Assembly: GCA_947623775.1 (NCBI GenBank)
Contig: CANQHL010000015.1
Coordinates: forward strand, 1-20,910
Direction: 5' to 3'
DNA: 20,910 nucleotides
Source of the DNA: an uncultured Clostridia bacterium
GTDB lineage: Bacteria > Bacillota > Clostridia > Christensenellales > UBA1242
The notes beneath the pieces are model-generated. The model was not told the DNA's origin. It saw only the letters and a program-made list of their open reading frames with translations, and did not search any database. The position numbers and the translations under genes are program-made. Positions 8,801-14,656 of this stretch are shown here, piece after piece. The first letter of the stretch is position 1, and every line of letters starts with the position of its first letter.

Positions 8801-9021
8801 TGGTGAAGAAAATTGTGATTAACAAAAATGATTGCACGATAGTTTTTGAAAAGAATGAAAATATTATTGATGAAAGACTAGCAAAAATTCTTTCACAATA
8901 CAATGGAGTGATGTCTTTTGATAGCGATATAAAAGTAAAATTCACTATGCTAACTACAAATGTTCTTGAAAAATTAAACAAAATGATAGATTTTTTTGAA
9001 AGTGGTGCAAAAAATATCTAA
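5887..9021 (+). CDS. mfd: transcription-repair coupling factor Mfd
   Basis: Mfd is a DNA translocase that pushes stalled RNA polymerase off damaged DNA and recruits UvrA. Domains in order: a UvrB-like module (about 1-200, with the UvrA-contact segment GYERVSLV...RGDILDIF); the RNA-polymerase-interacting CarD/RID domain from about residue 382 (PRPGEFVVHTFHGIGKC); the RecG-like translocase with Walker A GDVGFGKT at 531, DEEQ at 632, SAT at 658 and motif VI QLRGRIGRSD at 801; then the TRCF C-terminal domain. It is 1044 residues against about 1150-1180 in the family; the missing ~100 residues are N-terminal to the RID. The start is TTG 5887, overlapping the pth stop, with GGAG upstream; no better ATG lies nearby. 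The pth-mfd order is the Firmicute norm. Confidence 0.96.
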   Translation: MNTLKNILTNITQNKYISGLGDGEKILLAGSFERLIFLSDNFASAGRIKRGLNALGKKAEIISNSRENNDENDKNLLPFVSNISKFISGEIDALIFLPCSAIVKFDLSKISSLSIIKGQNFSIGYIVDKLVDMGYERVSLVDHEGQFALRGDILDIFATTMEHPLRIEFFDELVENISIFDETNMKNIEKLESADVYCAYLPIGNDCCFDLNGIKILDEPRRVCDEINMLVQSYSASSFFNPEFYKSFDYFEEKANYIFDNFNVDKGYQNDKISPRSYLTDFIALKYDIAEFKNLNQAVVLFTGEERFEKILKNFFNENQISFHEFSPNIRLEKKYVYISNIPFPFSASFLKEGIIVIGSDSLFRANQTTFSSSKHATFYLPRPGEFVVHTFHGIGKCIKIERLKISDIEKDYYVIEYKNGDLLYLPTEEANTISAYVGGENPKLSSLGGGEFSRLKERVKASIKEMAISLLDIYRQRAKIKGFKFNRDEFLEKKFADAFGFPETPDQLRAISDIDKDMESEKVMERLICGDVGFGKTEVALRAAFKAVYNGKQVALLCPTTILSEQHYITAKERLEPFGVRVEVINRFKSNLQINEIIRRIKAGEIDMLIGTHKLLNDKIIYKDLGLLILDEEQRFGVEHKEKLKSTFKNIDVLTMSATPIPRTLNMSLSGIRDISIIETPPMDRLPIQTYITEANDQLFKDVIMRELARKGQVFVVYNRVESIDEFASYIKHLVPSAKVGVAHGQMPERNLENVISKLFNNEFNVLVSTTLIENGINLPSANTMIIIDADRMGLSQLYQLRGRIGRSDKLSYAYLTFDKNKMINEDAYKRLEAIKEFSSLGSGFKIAMKDLELRGAGNIFGKEQHGHIAKVGYDMYVKMLDEEVKNIKGENTSIKSDVKLEVNLSAFIGEDYIPDDDQRIIYYTRIGEIATRDELNSILQSLNDGYGEPPQEIKNLCMLAYLRNLAGRFMVKKIVINKNDCTIVFEKNENIIDERLAKILSQYNGVMSFDSDIKVKFTMLTTNVLEKLNKMIDFFESGAKNI

Positions 9022-9034
9022 AATTACTTGTATT

Positions 9035-9062
9035 TTTAGAGAAATATATGTTAATATATAAT
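9035..9062 (+). promoter_or_regulatory. probable SigA promoter of the foldase lipoprotein
   Basis: TTTAGA (9035-9040), a 16-base spacer, and TATAAT (9057-9062). The predicted start is near 9069, giving a leader of about nine bases that carries the GGAG SD. This gene may therefore be expressed independently of mfd. Confidence 0.45.
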
Positions 9063-9077
9063 GGTAATGGAGAAAAA

Positions 9078-10808
9078 ATGAAAAAGAAATTTACCGGAAT
9101 TTTAATGGGTATTTTATTATTTTGTATGTCCTTGTTCGCTGGTTGCTCACTTGTTGTGACCAACAACGAAAAACTTTATAATGCAGTTGTTGCGGAAATT
9201 AAAAACAACGAAGGACAAGTTGTTGCAACGATAACCAACAGGGAATTGATTTCGAGTTATTCTAGTTATGGAAGTTATTATGTTCAATATGGTTACAGCC
9301 AGGAAGATGCACTCAACATGACTCTTACTCAACTTGAAAATAGAAAGATTATGCTTTTAGCAGCTGAGGAGTACTATAATGTCGATAGAGAAGGGAAAAA
9401 TATCTCGCCTGAGCATAAAACATATTTGTACGAACAGACTGAATCATCTTTGTATGCAAATTTAGATACTTTTTATGATGAAGTGGTTGGAAATAAAGAA
9501 GATGATTCAACAGATGATGTAATTAAATTTAATGGATATACAAAGAATGCAGAACTTCAAGTAGATGCACACGACAATTTAATGATTGTAAAGTCAGAAA
9601 AATATAAAGAATTTTTATCTGATTACAGACCTACTTCAGGAAATAAAGATTATAAAAAAGATAAAGAGGAACTATATACTGCTTTGCTTGATTATGTTAG
9701 ATATGATAAAAACTACACTAAAGCCTTTGAAAAATACTTAAGAGGATTGAAAACCGCTGAGTATGGCATGAACCTCTCAACTGATACTAAATCTTTATTT
9801 ATGCGAGAAATTGATAGGCTTTACAATGTAAATTATGAGACATATTTACTACAAAGATATTCTCAAGATAGACAAAATCATAGCAATTTATCTTCGATTG
9901 ACGTTCAAAATGTATTAGATGCTTATGCAAATAAAGTAAAGGCAAGTTACACAAAATATCAAGTGGAACAAAACAGCGGATATGATTCCGATATGCAAAA
10001 TTCTTTGAAAGATATGTACTATTTTAAAAATGGTGTAGGGGACACAAAATTTTTCACTGTTGCAAATGTGTTGTTTAAATTTACCGATGAGCAAACAGCG
10101 CAATACAATGCACTAGAAGAAAAGCTTAACAATAAAGATGGTTCTTACACACATCAAGATTATGAAAGAGATCTTGAAAAATTGTACAAAAGTATAACTC
10201 CTAAAATTCGCAAATTAAATGAAGAAACAGGTGAATACGAAGAACAAGAAAACACTCAAAATCTTACTGTAGATGATATTGTAAGTGATATAAAAGCAAA
10301 GCTTGCAACTGCACAGAATTCAACTTTAAATTATTTAGGTGACACAATAAATGAATTTATCTATGAGTACGGCGAAGATACCGGTATGTTTAATGCCGAA
10401 TCTAACTATGTTATTGGTATAGATAAAGATGGCAATGCCGTTTCAAGTTTCGTTGAGGAATTTAATGAAGCAGGTATAGAACTTTATGATGAGGGCAGAG
10501 GTGAAATAGGTGATGTTTGTGTAACCAGAACAAATTATGGAATTCATGTTATAATTTACACAGGAAAGTGTGAAAATTTGTTTACAGGAATTGATGAGTC
10601 TTTCAAATTGACAGGTGATGAGGCAATAAAAAAATTATATAACACACGTGTTAATTTGCTTGTAGATAAAACCTATTTCGATGTAATTTACGATGAATTA
10701 TATTCTGATTTATATTCATACTATGAAAATGCAAACATTAAATTTTTGAAAGAAAATTATGAAATTCGCGAATATAGAGGAAGAATAGCAGATAGTATAA
10801 AGGGATAA
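9078..10808 (+). CDS. PrsA/SurA-like foldase lipoprotein (parvulin-type)
   Basis: The protein is 576 residues from ATG 9078, chosen over the in-frame ATG at 9048 because GGAG lies 5 bases upstream and the lipoprotein signal begins here (MKKK, hydrophobic core, SLFAGC with the lipidated Cys at 23). After the Cys comes a SurA_N-type helical region: 'ATITNRELISSYSSYG' and 'ALNMTLTQLENRKIMLLAAEEYY' fit the family's 'I-t-x-e-e-l ... L-x-x-l-i-x-x-x-l-l-x-x-e-A'. Near residues 455-505 a segment with GMFNAES, FNEAGIELYDEGRGEIGDV and YGIHVIIYTG parallels the end of parvulin rotamase domains ('G.m...F..A...l..Ge....v.T.yGyHii'). A large, tyrosine- and acid-rich middle region is unusual. The likely role is folding exported proteins outside the membrane. 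In clostridia a foldase of this kind often follows mfd. Isomerase activity is uncertain. Confidence 0.72.
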   Translation: MKKKFTGILMGILLFCMSLFAGCSLVVTNNEKLYNAVVAEIKNNEGQVVATITNRELISSYSSYGSYYVQYGYSQEDALNMTLTQLENRKIMLLAAEEYYNVDREGKNISPEHKTYLYEQTESSLYANLDTFYDEVVGNKEDDSTDDVIKFNGYTKNAELQVDAHDNLMIVKSEKYKEFLSDYRPTSGNKDYKKDKEELYTALLDYVRYDKNYTKAFEKYLRGLKTAEYGMNLSTDTKSLFMREIDRLYNVNYETYLLQRYSQDRQNHSNLSSIDVQNVLDAYANKVKASYTKYQVEQNSGYDSDMQNSLKDMYYFKNGVGDTKFFTVANVLFKFTDEQTAQYNALEEKLNNKDGSYTHQDYERDLEKLYKSITPKIRKLNEETGEYEEQENTQNLTVDDIVSDIKAKLATAQNSTLNYLGDTINEFIYEYGEDTGMFNAESNYVIGIDKDGNAVSSFVEEFNEAGIELYDEGRGEIGDVCVTRTNYGIHVIIYTGKCENLFTGIDESFKLTGDEAIKKLYNTRVNLLVDKTYFDVIYDELYSDLYSYYENANIKFLKENYEIREYRGRIADSIKG

Positions 10809-10821
10809 TATTAAATAAAAT

Positions 10822-10849
10822 TTGACAAGGAGCATCTATTTTTGATAAT
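10822..10849 (+). promoter_or_regulatory. SigA promoter ending 8 bases before the flippase-like ATG
   Basis: TTGACA (10822-10827), a 16-base spacer, and GATAAT (10844-10849), then ATG at 10858. The predicted transcript start (about 10856) leaves at most one or two leader bases. The AAGGAG that overlaps the -35 is upstream of the transcript. A leaderless or near-leaderless mRNA is implied. Confidence 0.62.
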
Positions 10850-10857
10850 ATTAAAAA

Positions 10858-12219
10858 ATGACAAAAACGACGGAAAAGGTAAAAAAAGATGTTGTAGTAC
10901 AATCAAATATAGATGATTTAGTTCCACTTGAAAATGTGGAAAGTATTTCTATTGAAGAAAACGATACGACAAATCTTGACAATGTTCAAAAAGAAGAGTT
11001 GAAAGAATTGCAAGAAGAGGCAATCTCTTTAGAGAAAAAAAGACTTGACGATATTGAACAATCTGTTTCAAAGTGGAACAGTAAAAAAAGCAAGATTTTA
11101 AGTATTGTTTTTTTTATTTTAAATATTTGCGTTGTTATCGGTATTTTAATTTATCAACTTTTAAAGGAAGATTGGGTTCCGCTGCATGGTTTCAAATATA
11201 ATGTAAGTTCATTTTTTATTATAGTTTTGCTGCTTGGTTTGGTTATAAGCTGTGACACTCTTATTGTTGCCTATCTTTTAAAACAAATGACAGGGAAATG
11301 CAGATGGGGAGTTGCATACAAAGTGGCGGAAATTGGAAGATATTATGATAGCGTGACGCCCATGGCGACAGGAGGACAACCATTTCAAGTAAACTATTTA
11401 AAAACTCATGGTATGCCAATTCACACATCAATGTCTATACCTCTTGCAAAGTATGTTTTTGGGCAAATTTCATGGGTTATTATAAGTTTTACAAGTCTTG
11501 TTATTTCTTGGACAGATTCAAGTTATGGAAAGCTTGTTTCAGTAACAAGCCTCTTAGGCTTTATTTTTGCATCTTTAATTTTGGCTGCGACAATTTTTCT
11601 TTCTGTATGCAAAACGCTTGGCAAAAAACTTGTGACCAAAGGGCTAAAATTGCTTTATAAAATGAAAATTATAAAGGATTATGATAAACAATATGAGCGT
11701 ATTGTAAAATATATTAGCGATTATCAAGATATTATGAAACAATATGCTCGTTCTCCAAAAGATTTTACTGTTATGACATTTTTAAGTCTTTTAAAGTGCG
11801 TAGTTAATTATTCCTTGCCATTTTTTATTGTAAGATTTTTTACTCCGTTAGATGGAAGTATGTATATAAAACTTTTTGTTATGACATGCCTTGTTGATTT
11901 AAGTTCGTCTTTCTTCCCATTGCCAGGTGGTACCGGATTAAATGAAATTTCATTTACCGCATCATTTGGAAGTGTGCTTGCAGGTCAACATTCTCTTCTT
12001 GTATGGGTACTTATTTTCTGGCGATTTTGCTCATATTATGTTTATCTACTTCAAGGTGTATTAATTCTGTCTTATGATATTACATATGGTAATAAAAAAT
12101 ATAAATGGCAGGTAAAACGTGAAAAATTGGCTCAAGAGAGTGAAGTTTTTAAGCAAGAACAAATAAATAAATTCAGACTAGAACGGGCAAAAAGAAGAAA
12201 AAAGACAAAAAAAGAATAA
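10858..12219 (+). CDS. YbhN/MprF-type membrane protein (LPG synthase transmembrane domain)
   Basis: The protein is 453 residues. The first ~80 residues are acidic and charged, with a likely coiled coil (KEELKELQEEAISLEKKRLD). Six to eight membrane helices follow, and then a strongly basic tail (RLERAKRRKKTKKE). Signatures of the UPF0104/AglD-like 'lysylphosphatidylglycerol synthase TM region' are clear: the PMATGGQPFQVNYLKTHG motif near residue 170 and SSSFFPLPGGTGLNEISF near residue 355 (key residues P-x-P-G-G-x-G-x-x-E). In MprF this domain flips aminoacyl-phosphatidylglycerol; stand-alone members are thought to move or handle envelope lipids. No synthase domain is attached. Neighbours are also envelope genes. 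The acidic N-terminal extension is not a usual part of the family and could bind a partner. Confidence 0.82.
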   Translation: MTKTTEKVKKDVVVQSNIDDLVPLENVESISIEENDTTNLDNVQKEELKELQEEAISLEKKRLDDIEQSVSKWNSKKSKILSIVFFILNICVVIGILIYQLLKEDWVPLHGFKYNVSSFFIIVLLLGLVISCDTLIVAYLLKQMTGKCRWGVAYKVAEIGRYYDSVTPMATGGQPFQVNYLKTHGMPIHTSMSIPLAKYVFGQISWVIISFTSLVISWTDSSYGKLVSVTSLLGFIFASLILAATIFLSVCKTLGKKLVTKGLKLLYKMKIIKDYDKQYERIVKYISDYQDIMKQYARSPKDFTVMTFLSLLKCVVNYSLPFFIVRFFTPLDGSMYIKLFVMTCLVDLSSSFFPLPGGTGLNEISFTASFGSVLAGQHSLLVWVLIFWRFCSYYVYLLQGVLILSYDITYGNKKYKWQVKREKLAQESEVFKQEQINKFRLERAKRRKKTKKE

Positions 12220-12247
12220 TTTAATAAATATAATCCAATATAAATCT

Positions 12248-12805
12248 ATGAAGATAAATAAAGAAAATTTTGGGTGGATTTTTTCATGTGTTATGCTAGC
12301 ATTATTGCTTGCACTTTCTATTTATTTGGGATTATCGGGATTTTATTTTAAAACTCAATCAAATTATACGACCGATTTGGTTCTAGGGAAAAACATACAG
12401 GTTGATATAGCAGAAAATCAATCAAATGCAATATCATTTAATTTAGATGGCTCATACCTATCTGGTGATAGATTGCCTCAAATTATTTCAATTAAAAACA
12501 CAGAAGAGGAAGATAGTATTTATTTAAGAGCAAAAATTTTTATTTATACTTCAGACAATAGAACTTTTGATATGGGGATGGTCGAAACAATTAACTGGAA
12601 CTTTAATGATAAAGATGGCTATTATTATTTTGATGGCACTCTTTTAAAACAAGAAAAGGTTACGTTATGTTCACATGTCTTTATAGATGAAAACACTTGT
12701 TTATCTACAAATAAAAAATATATAGTTACCATTGTGGTGGAAGCACTTAAAGACGATGTCGATTTACAAAAAATTTGGCCTTTAAATACCATTAAAAATG
12801 TTTGA
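12248..12805 (+). CDS. TasA/camelysin-like exported protein
   Basis: The protein is 185 residues. An N-terminal signal anchor (WIFSCVMLALLLALSIYLGL) is followed by FYFKTQSNYTTDLVLGKNIQVDI. This resembles the SipW-dependent proteins, in which 'AYFTD...N.FtvG.v.v.l.e' follows a hydrophobic stretch. The later parts also fit that beta-sandwich family: ISIKNTEEEDSIYLRAKIFI ('v.N.g..d.yvRvkv'), NWNFNDKDGYYYFDGTLLKQEKV ('W...dGyyYYn..LkpGe'), and a final IVTIVVEALKDDVDLQKIW ('i...aEAiQ.d....aW'). CalY/TasA-type proteins form matrix fibres or surface proteins after processing by SipW. No SipW-type peptidase lies in this window, and the cleavage motif is weak. The start ATG 12248 has no SD; a TATAAT at 12229-12234 lacks a good -35. 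It follows the flippase-like gene by 28 bases. Confidence 0.55.
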   Translation: MKINKENFGWIFSCVMLALLLALSIYLGLSGFYFKTQSNYTTDLVLGKNIQVDIAENQSNAISFNLDGSYLSGDRLPQIISIKNTEEEDSIYLRAKIFIYTSDNRTFDMGMVETINWNFNDKDGYYYFDGTLLKQEKVTLCSHVFIDENTCLSTNKKYIVTIVVEALKDDVDLQKIWPLNTIKNV

Positions 12806-12830
12806 CAAAGTTTGTATAAACATTTAAAAT
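12802..12830 (+). promoter_or_regulatory. SigA promoter overlapping the upstream stop codon
   Basis: TTGACA (12802-12807) contains the stop TGA of the preceding gene. A 17-base spacer leads to TAAAAT (12825-12830). Transcription should start near 12837, at the edge of the AAGGAG SD of the 80-residue gene. Confidence 0.6.
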
Positions 12831-12848
12831 ATTTATAAGGAGAAAAAT

Positions 12849-13091
12849 ATGCCAGAAGAAAGAAAAATTCCACCACGTCCATTTCCACCACAAAGACCTG
12901 TTCCACAGCAACAGCAAACGCAAACAGATGCCGTGCAGAGTGAAGAAATCACAAATAATAACAAGAAGAAAAAAACAAGAAAAAAGAGAGAACCATTAAA
13001 TGATCAATCCAAAGAAATACTTTTTGGACTTTTAGGGGGATTTTGTTTGCTTGGGGGAATTGCTTTGATAGTAGCAATGATTATTTTATAA
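12849..13091 (+). CDS. small proline/glutamine-rich tail-anchored membrane protein
   Basis: The protein is 80 residues and not recognised by family. The order is a Pro-rich start (PPRPFPPQRPVPQQQQTQ), an acidic patch, a highly basic cluster (NNKKKKTRKKREP), and a single C-terminal membrane helix (residues 58-80, ILFGLLGGFCLLGGIALIVAM) ending almost at the last residue. The Pro/Gln-rich and basic parts would face the cytoplasm by the positive-inside rule, making it a tail-anchored scaffold-like protein. SD AAGGAG lies 6 bases before ATG 12849. It sits between the camelysin-like and signal-anchored genes and has its own promoter. Confidence 0.75.
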   Translation: MPEERKIPPRPFPPQRPVPQQQQTQTDAVQSEEITNNNKKKKTRKKREPLNDQSKEILFGLLGGFCLLGGIALIVAMIIL

Positions 13092-13102
13092 AATTTGTTT
13101 TT

Positions 13103-13132
13103 TTGACATAATTTGCAATATATTTGCATACA
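13103..13132 (+). promoter_or_regulatory. possible promoter for the 13152 gene
   Basis: TTGACA (13103-13108) is a perfect -35. The best -10 at an allowed distance is CATACA (13127-13132, 18-base spacer), which is poor. The predicted start is near 13139, leaving about 13 bases of leader without an SD. Confidence 0.35.
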
Positions 13133-13137
13133 AAACG

Positions 13138-13178
13138 GCAATCATTTGTTTATGAAAAGAATGATTGCTTTTATTTTT
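13138..13178 (+). terminator. terminator-like hairpin overlapping a start codon
   Basis: A perfect 9-bp stem, GCAATCATT (13138-13146) and AATGATTGC (13160-13168), is followed by TTTTATTTTT. It could terminate transcripts from the 80-residue gene. Its 13-base loop holds the ATG (13152) of the next gene, so it may instead or also control that gene. Confidence 0.6.
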
Positions 13179-13613
13179 GTATTAGTTTTATTTTTACCAA
13201 TATTGGTTTTAAAGATTAATTATAGGGTTTGCGATGAATTTGATTTTAGCAGGATTGTGATTGTTTCAAAAAGCGGTGAATTGATTGATGGTTGTCCTGT
13301 TATAAAGAATGGCGATACTTTTTATTATGAATTAAAAAAAGATACATTAAACAAGTTAAATAAAAAAGATTACAATCAAGTAGATGGCGTGGTTTATTAC
13401 CTTGATGATGGATTTGATTTAGATAAATTTAATAAATATTTGAATTATACGCTTTATGGTGGATATAAAATAGAAAATAGCGAGCTTTTTTATGGATTTG
13501 ATAAAAATTATGATGATTTTGTGATCTTAGGCAATAAAAAGGTGAATGTTCAAGTTGTACATTGTGAAAATCAATGGATTATTGGTTATCCGCTGATTCT
13601 TACAGGATTTTAA
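13152..13613 (+). CDS. signal-anchored hypothetical protein upstream of spoIIQ-like gene
   Basis: The protein is 153 residues from ATG 13152 (an in-frame TTG at 13113 would add 13 residues ahead of the signal sequence, so it was not used). The N-terminus MKRMIAFIFVLVLFLPILVL is a signal peptide or anchor. The rest is a small, acidic, aromatic-rich domain with no metal-binding or catalytic motif that I can name. Its end (NKKVNVQVVHCENQWIIGYPLILTGF) loosely recalls the last strands of YwmB-like (TATA-binding-fold) proteins found near spoIID/spoIIQ in other Firmicutes. That, and its place just ahead of spoIIQ, is the only hint and is weak. No SD precedes the ATG, which lies inside the loop of a terminator-like hairpin. 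Base composition matches its neighbours. Confidence 0.6.
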   Translation: MKRMIAFIFVLVLFLPILVLKINYRVCDEFDFSRIVIVSKSGELIDGCPVIKNGDTFYYELKKDTLNKLNKKDYNQVDGVVYYLDDGFDLDKFNKYLNYTLYGGYKIENSELFYGFDKNYDDFVILGNKKVNVQVVHCENQWIIGYPLILTGF

Positions 13614-13666
13614 AAAATAAATGTATAAATTTAACTTTTCTGTCAATAAATTTCCAGGAGGTAAAA

Positions 13667-14230
13667 ATGGAGATTCAAGAAAAAAACAGGTTTGTTGAAT
13701 TTGTCAAGAAGTACGGTATATTTATTGTGGTGGGAATAGTTATTTTTGCAGTGGCACTGACGTTTACTTTGGTTGCGGCCTTACATAAGGCTGTTCCAAC
13801 AGGCAATACAAGATTAGATTTTAAGTCACCAATGAATAATGCAACTGTAATTAAAGATTTTTCTAACACCGAATTGCAATTGAATGACACTTTGAATCAA
13901 TGGGAAGCACATCTTTATGTAGATTTCGCTTCGGAAGATGCAAGCGTGAATTCTGTTTTAGATGGCGTTGTACTTAAAATTGATGAGCCATATTTAGAAG
14001 GCAAAACAATAACAATTCAACATGCAAACGGTTTTACATCAATATATTCATCATTAAGTGATGATGTGTTGGTTAAAGTCGGTGACACTGTAACTGCAGG
14101 ACAAAAAATTGCCGAAGTTGATAATACTGCAGCAGGTGAATTGGCAATGGGTGCACATTTACACTTTGCATTAAAACTAAACAACAATTTTGTAGATCCA
14201 AATGATTATTTAGACTTGCAGGTGAAATAA
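13667..14230 (+). CDS. spoIIQ: SpoIIQ-like LytM/M23-domain protein
   Basis: The protein is 187 residues. ATG 13667 was chosen because a full AGGAGGT SD lies 4 bases upstream. A short cytoplasmic start and one membrane helix (about 18-38) precede a LytM/M23 domain (about 75-180). Zinc ligands are present: H82 and D86 in WEAHLYVDF, and H166 in GAHLHFAL. The catalytic His of 'Y-x-H-L' is Ser here (IYSSL, S129), exactly as in Bacillus SpoIIQ (YQSL). Bacillus SpoIIQ has also lost the first zinc His, whereas this protein keeps it, as reported for C. difficile SpoIIQ. SpoIIQ in the forespore membrane pairs with SpoIIIAH across the intermembrane space during engulfment. Having spoIIID 427 bases downstream supports the call. 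A weak SigF-like promoter (GTATA 13623 / GTCAATAAAT 13642) has a short spacer. Confidence 0.8.
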   Translation: MEIQEKNRFVEFVKKYGIFIVVGIVIFAVALTFTLVAALHKAVPTGNTRLDFKSPMNNATVIKDFSNTELQLNDTLNQWEAHLYVDFASEDASVNSVLDGVVLKIDEPYLEGKTITIQHANGFTSIYSSLSDDVLVKVGDTVTAGQKIAEVDNTAAGELAMGAHLHFALKLNNNFVDPNDYLDLQVK

Positions 14231-14235
14231 ATGTC

Positions 14236-14266
14236 AAAAAACATGATATAAAATATCGTGTTTTTT
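14236..14266 (+). terminator. intrinsic terminator after spoIIQ-like gene
   Basis: The arms are AAAAAACATGATAT-type (14236-14249) and ATATCGTGTTTTTT (14253-14266), with a 3-base loop and one G-U pair, ending in a T run. It separates spoIIQ from acpP. Confidence 0.8.
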
Positions 14267-14267
14267 A

Positions 14268-14296
14268 TTTACATATTATTAAAAATATGATATACT
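14268..14296 (+). promoter_or_regulatory. strong SigA promoter of acpP
   Basis: TTTACA (14268-14273), a 17-base spacer, and TATACT (14291-14296), with an extended TG at -15/-14. Transcription should start near 14303, leaving a 13-base leader carrying the GGAGG SD. Confidence 0.82.
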
Positions 14297-14315
14297 AAAT
14301 AAAGTGGAGGTAAAT

Positions 14316-14552
14316 ATGAACACAATTGAGAAAGTAAAACAATTAATTGCAGAGCAGTTATGTATTTCAACTGATGATATAAAGGACGATGCCAATATAA
14401 TCGAAGACTTAGGTGCAGATTCTCTTGATGTTGTTGAATTGCTTATGAGTTTTGAAGATGAATTTAAGGTGTCTATTCCAGATGAGAAACTTGAACAATT
14501 AAAAACAGTCAACCAAATTGTTAGTGCAATAGAAGAAAATATAAAAAAGTAA
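14316..14552 (+). CDS. acpP: acyl carrier protein
   Basis: The 78-residue acidic protein carries growing acyl chains in fatty-acid synthesis. The phosphopantetheine site is S36 in DLGADSLDVVELLM, the classic 'GADSLD' motif. The surrounding four-helix pattern is complete (MNTIEKVKQLIAEQL at the start, FEDEFKVSIPDEKLEQLKTV in helix III, IVSAIEENIKK at the end). Start ATG 14316 was chosen over the in-frame GTG 14304 because GGAGG lies 5 bases upstream. It stands alone, with its own promoter and a terminator on each side, not beside fab genes, and is inserted between spoIIQ and spoIIID. Confidence 0.95.
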   Translation: MNTIEKVKQLIAEQLCISTDDIKDDANIIEDLGADSLDVVELLMSFEDEFKVSIPDEKLEQLKTVNQIVSAIEENIKK

Positions 14553-14561
14553 AAAATAAAC

Positions 14562-14586
14562 AGGGTTCTTTAAGAACTCTTTTTTA
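14562..14586 (+). terminator. intrinsic terminator after acpP
   Basis: An 8-bp stem (AGGGTTCT / AGAACTCT, one G-U pair) with a TTA loop is followed by a run of T. Confidence 0.85.
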
Positions 14587-14609
14587 TCATCATTTTTCGT
14601 CAAAAATAA

Positions 14610-14638
14610 ACATATTCTTACACTCTATTTCATAGATT
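14610..14638 (+). promoter_or_regulatory. SigE-type promoter of spoIIID
   Basis: ACATATT (14610-14616), a 14-base spacer, and CATAGATT (14631-14638) fit the SigE consensus (-35 KMATATT, spacer 14-15, -10 CATACAHT) well; the -10 differs at one position (G for C). spoIIID is a SigE-regulon gene in known spore formers. The predicted start, about 14645, leaves a short leader with the SD. Confidence 0.65.
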
Positions 14639-14647
14639 TATAGAGTG
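14621..14647. repeat. perfect inverted repeat around the spoIIID -10
   Basis: The arms CACTCTAT (14621-14628) and ATAGAGTG (14640-14647) are perfect, separated by 11 bases that contain the predicted SigE -10. The placement suits an operator for a dimeric repressor or, in read-through RNA, a hairpin abutting the SD. Confidence 0.6.
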
Positions 14648-14656
14648 GAGGAAATA

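Noticed and set aside
9048..9077. Longer start for the foldase lipoprotein
   Set aside because: The ATG at 9078 has the SD and starts the lipoprotein signal; the earlier ATG lies in the promoter.
13113..13151. Upstream TTG start for the 13152 gene
   Set aside because: It would begin within or before the promoter and put 13 polar residues ahead of a clear signal sequence.
13574..13666. Longer N-terminus for the spoIIQ-like protein
   Set aside because: AGGAGGT sits just before ATG 13667, and the extension overlaps the previous gene in another frame.
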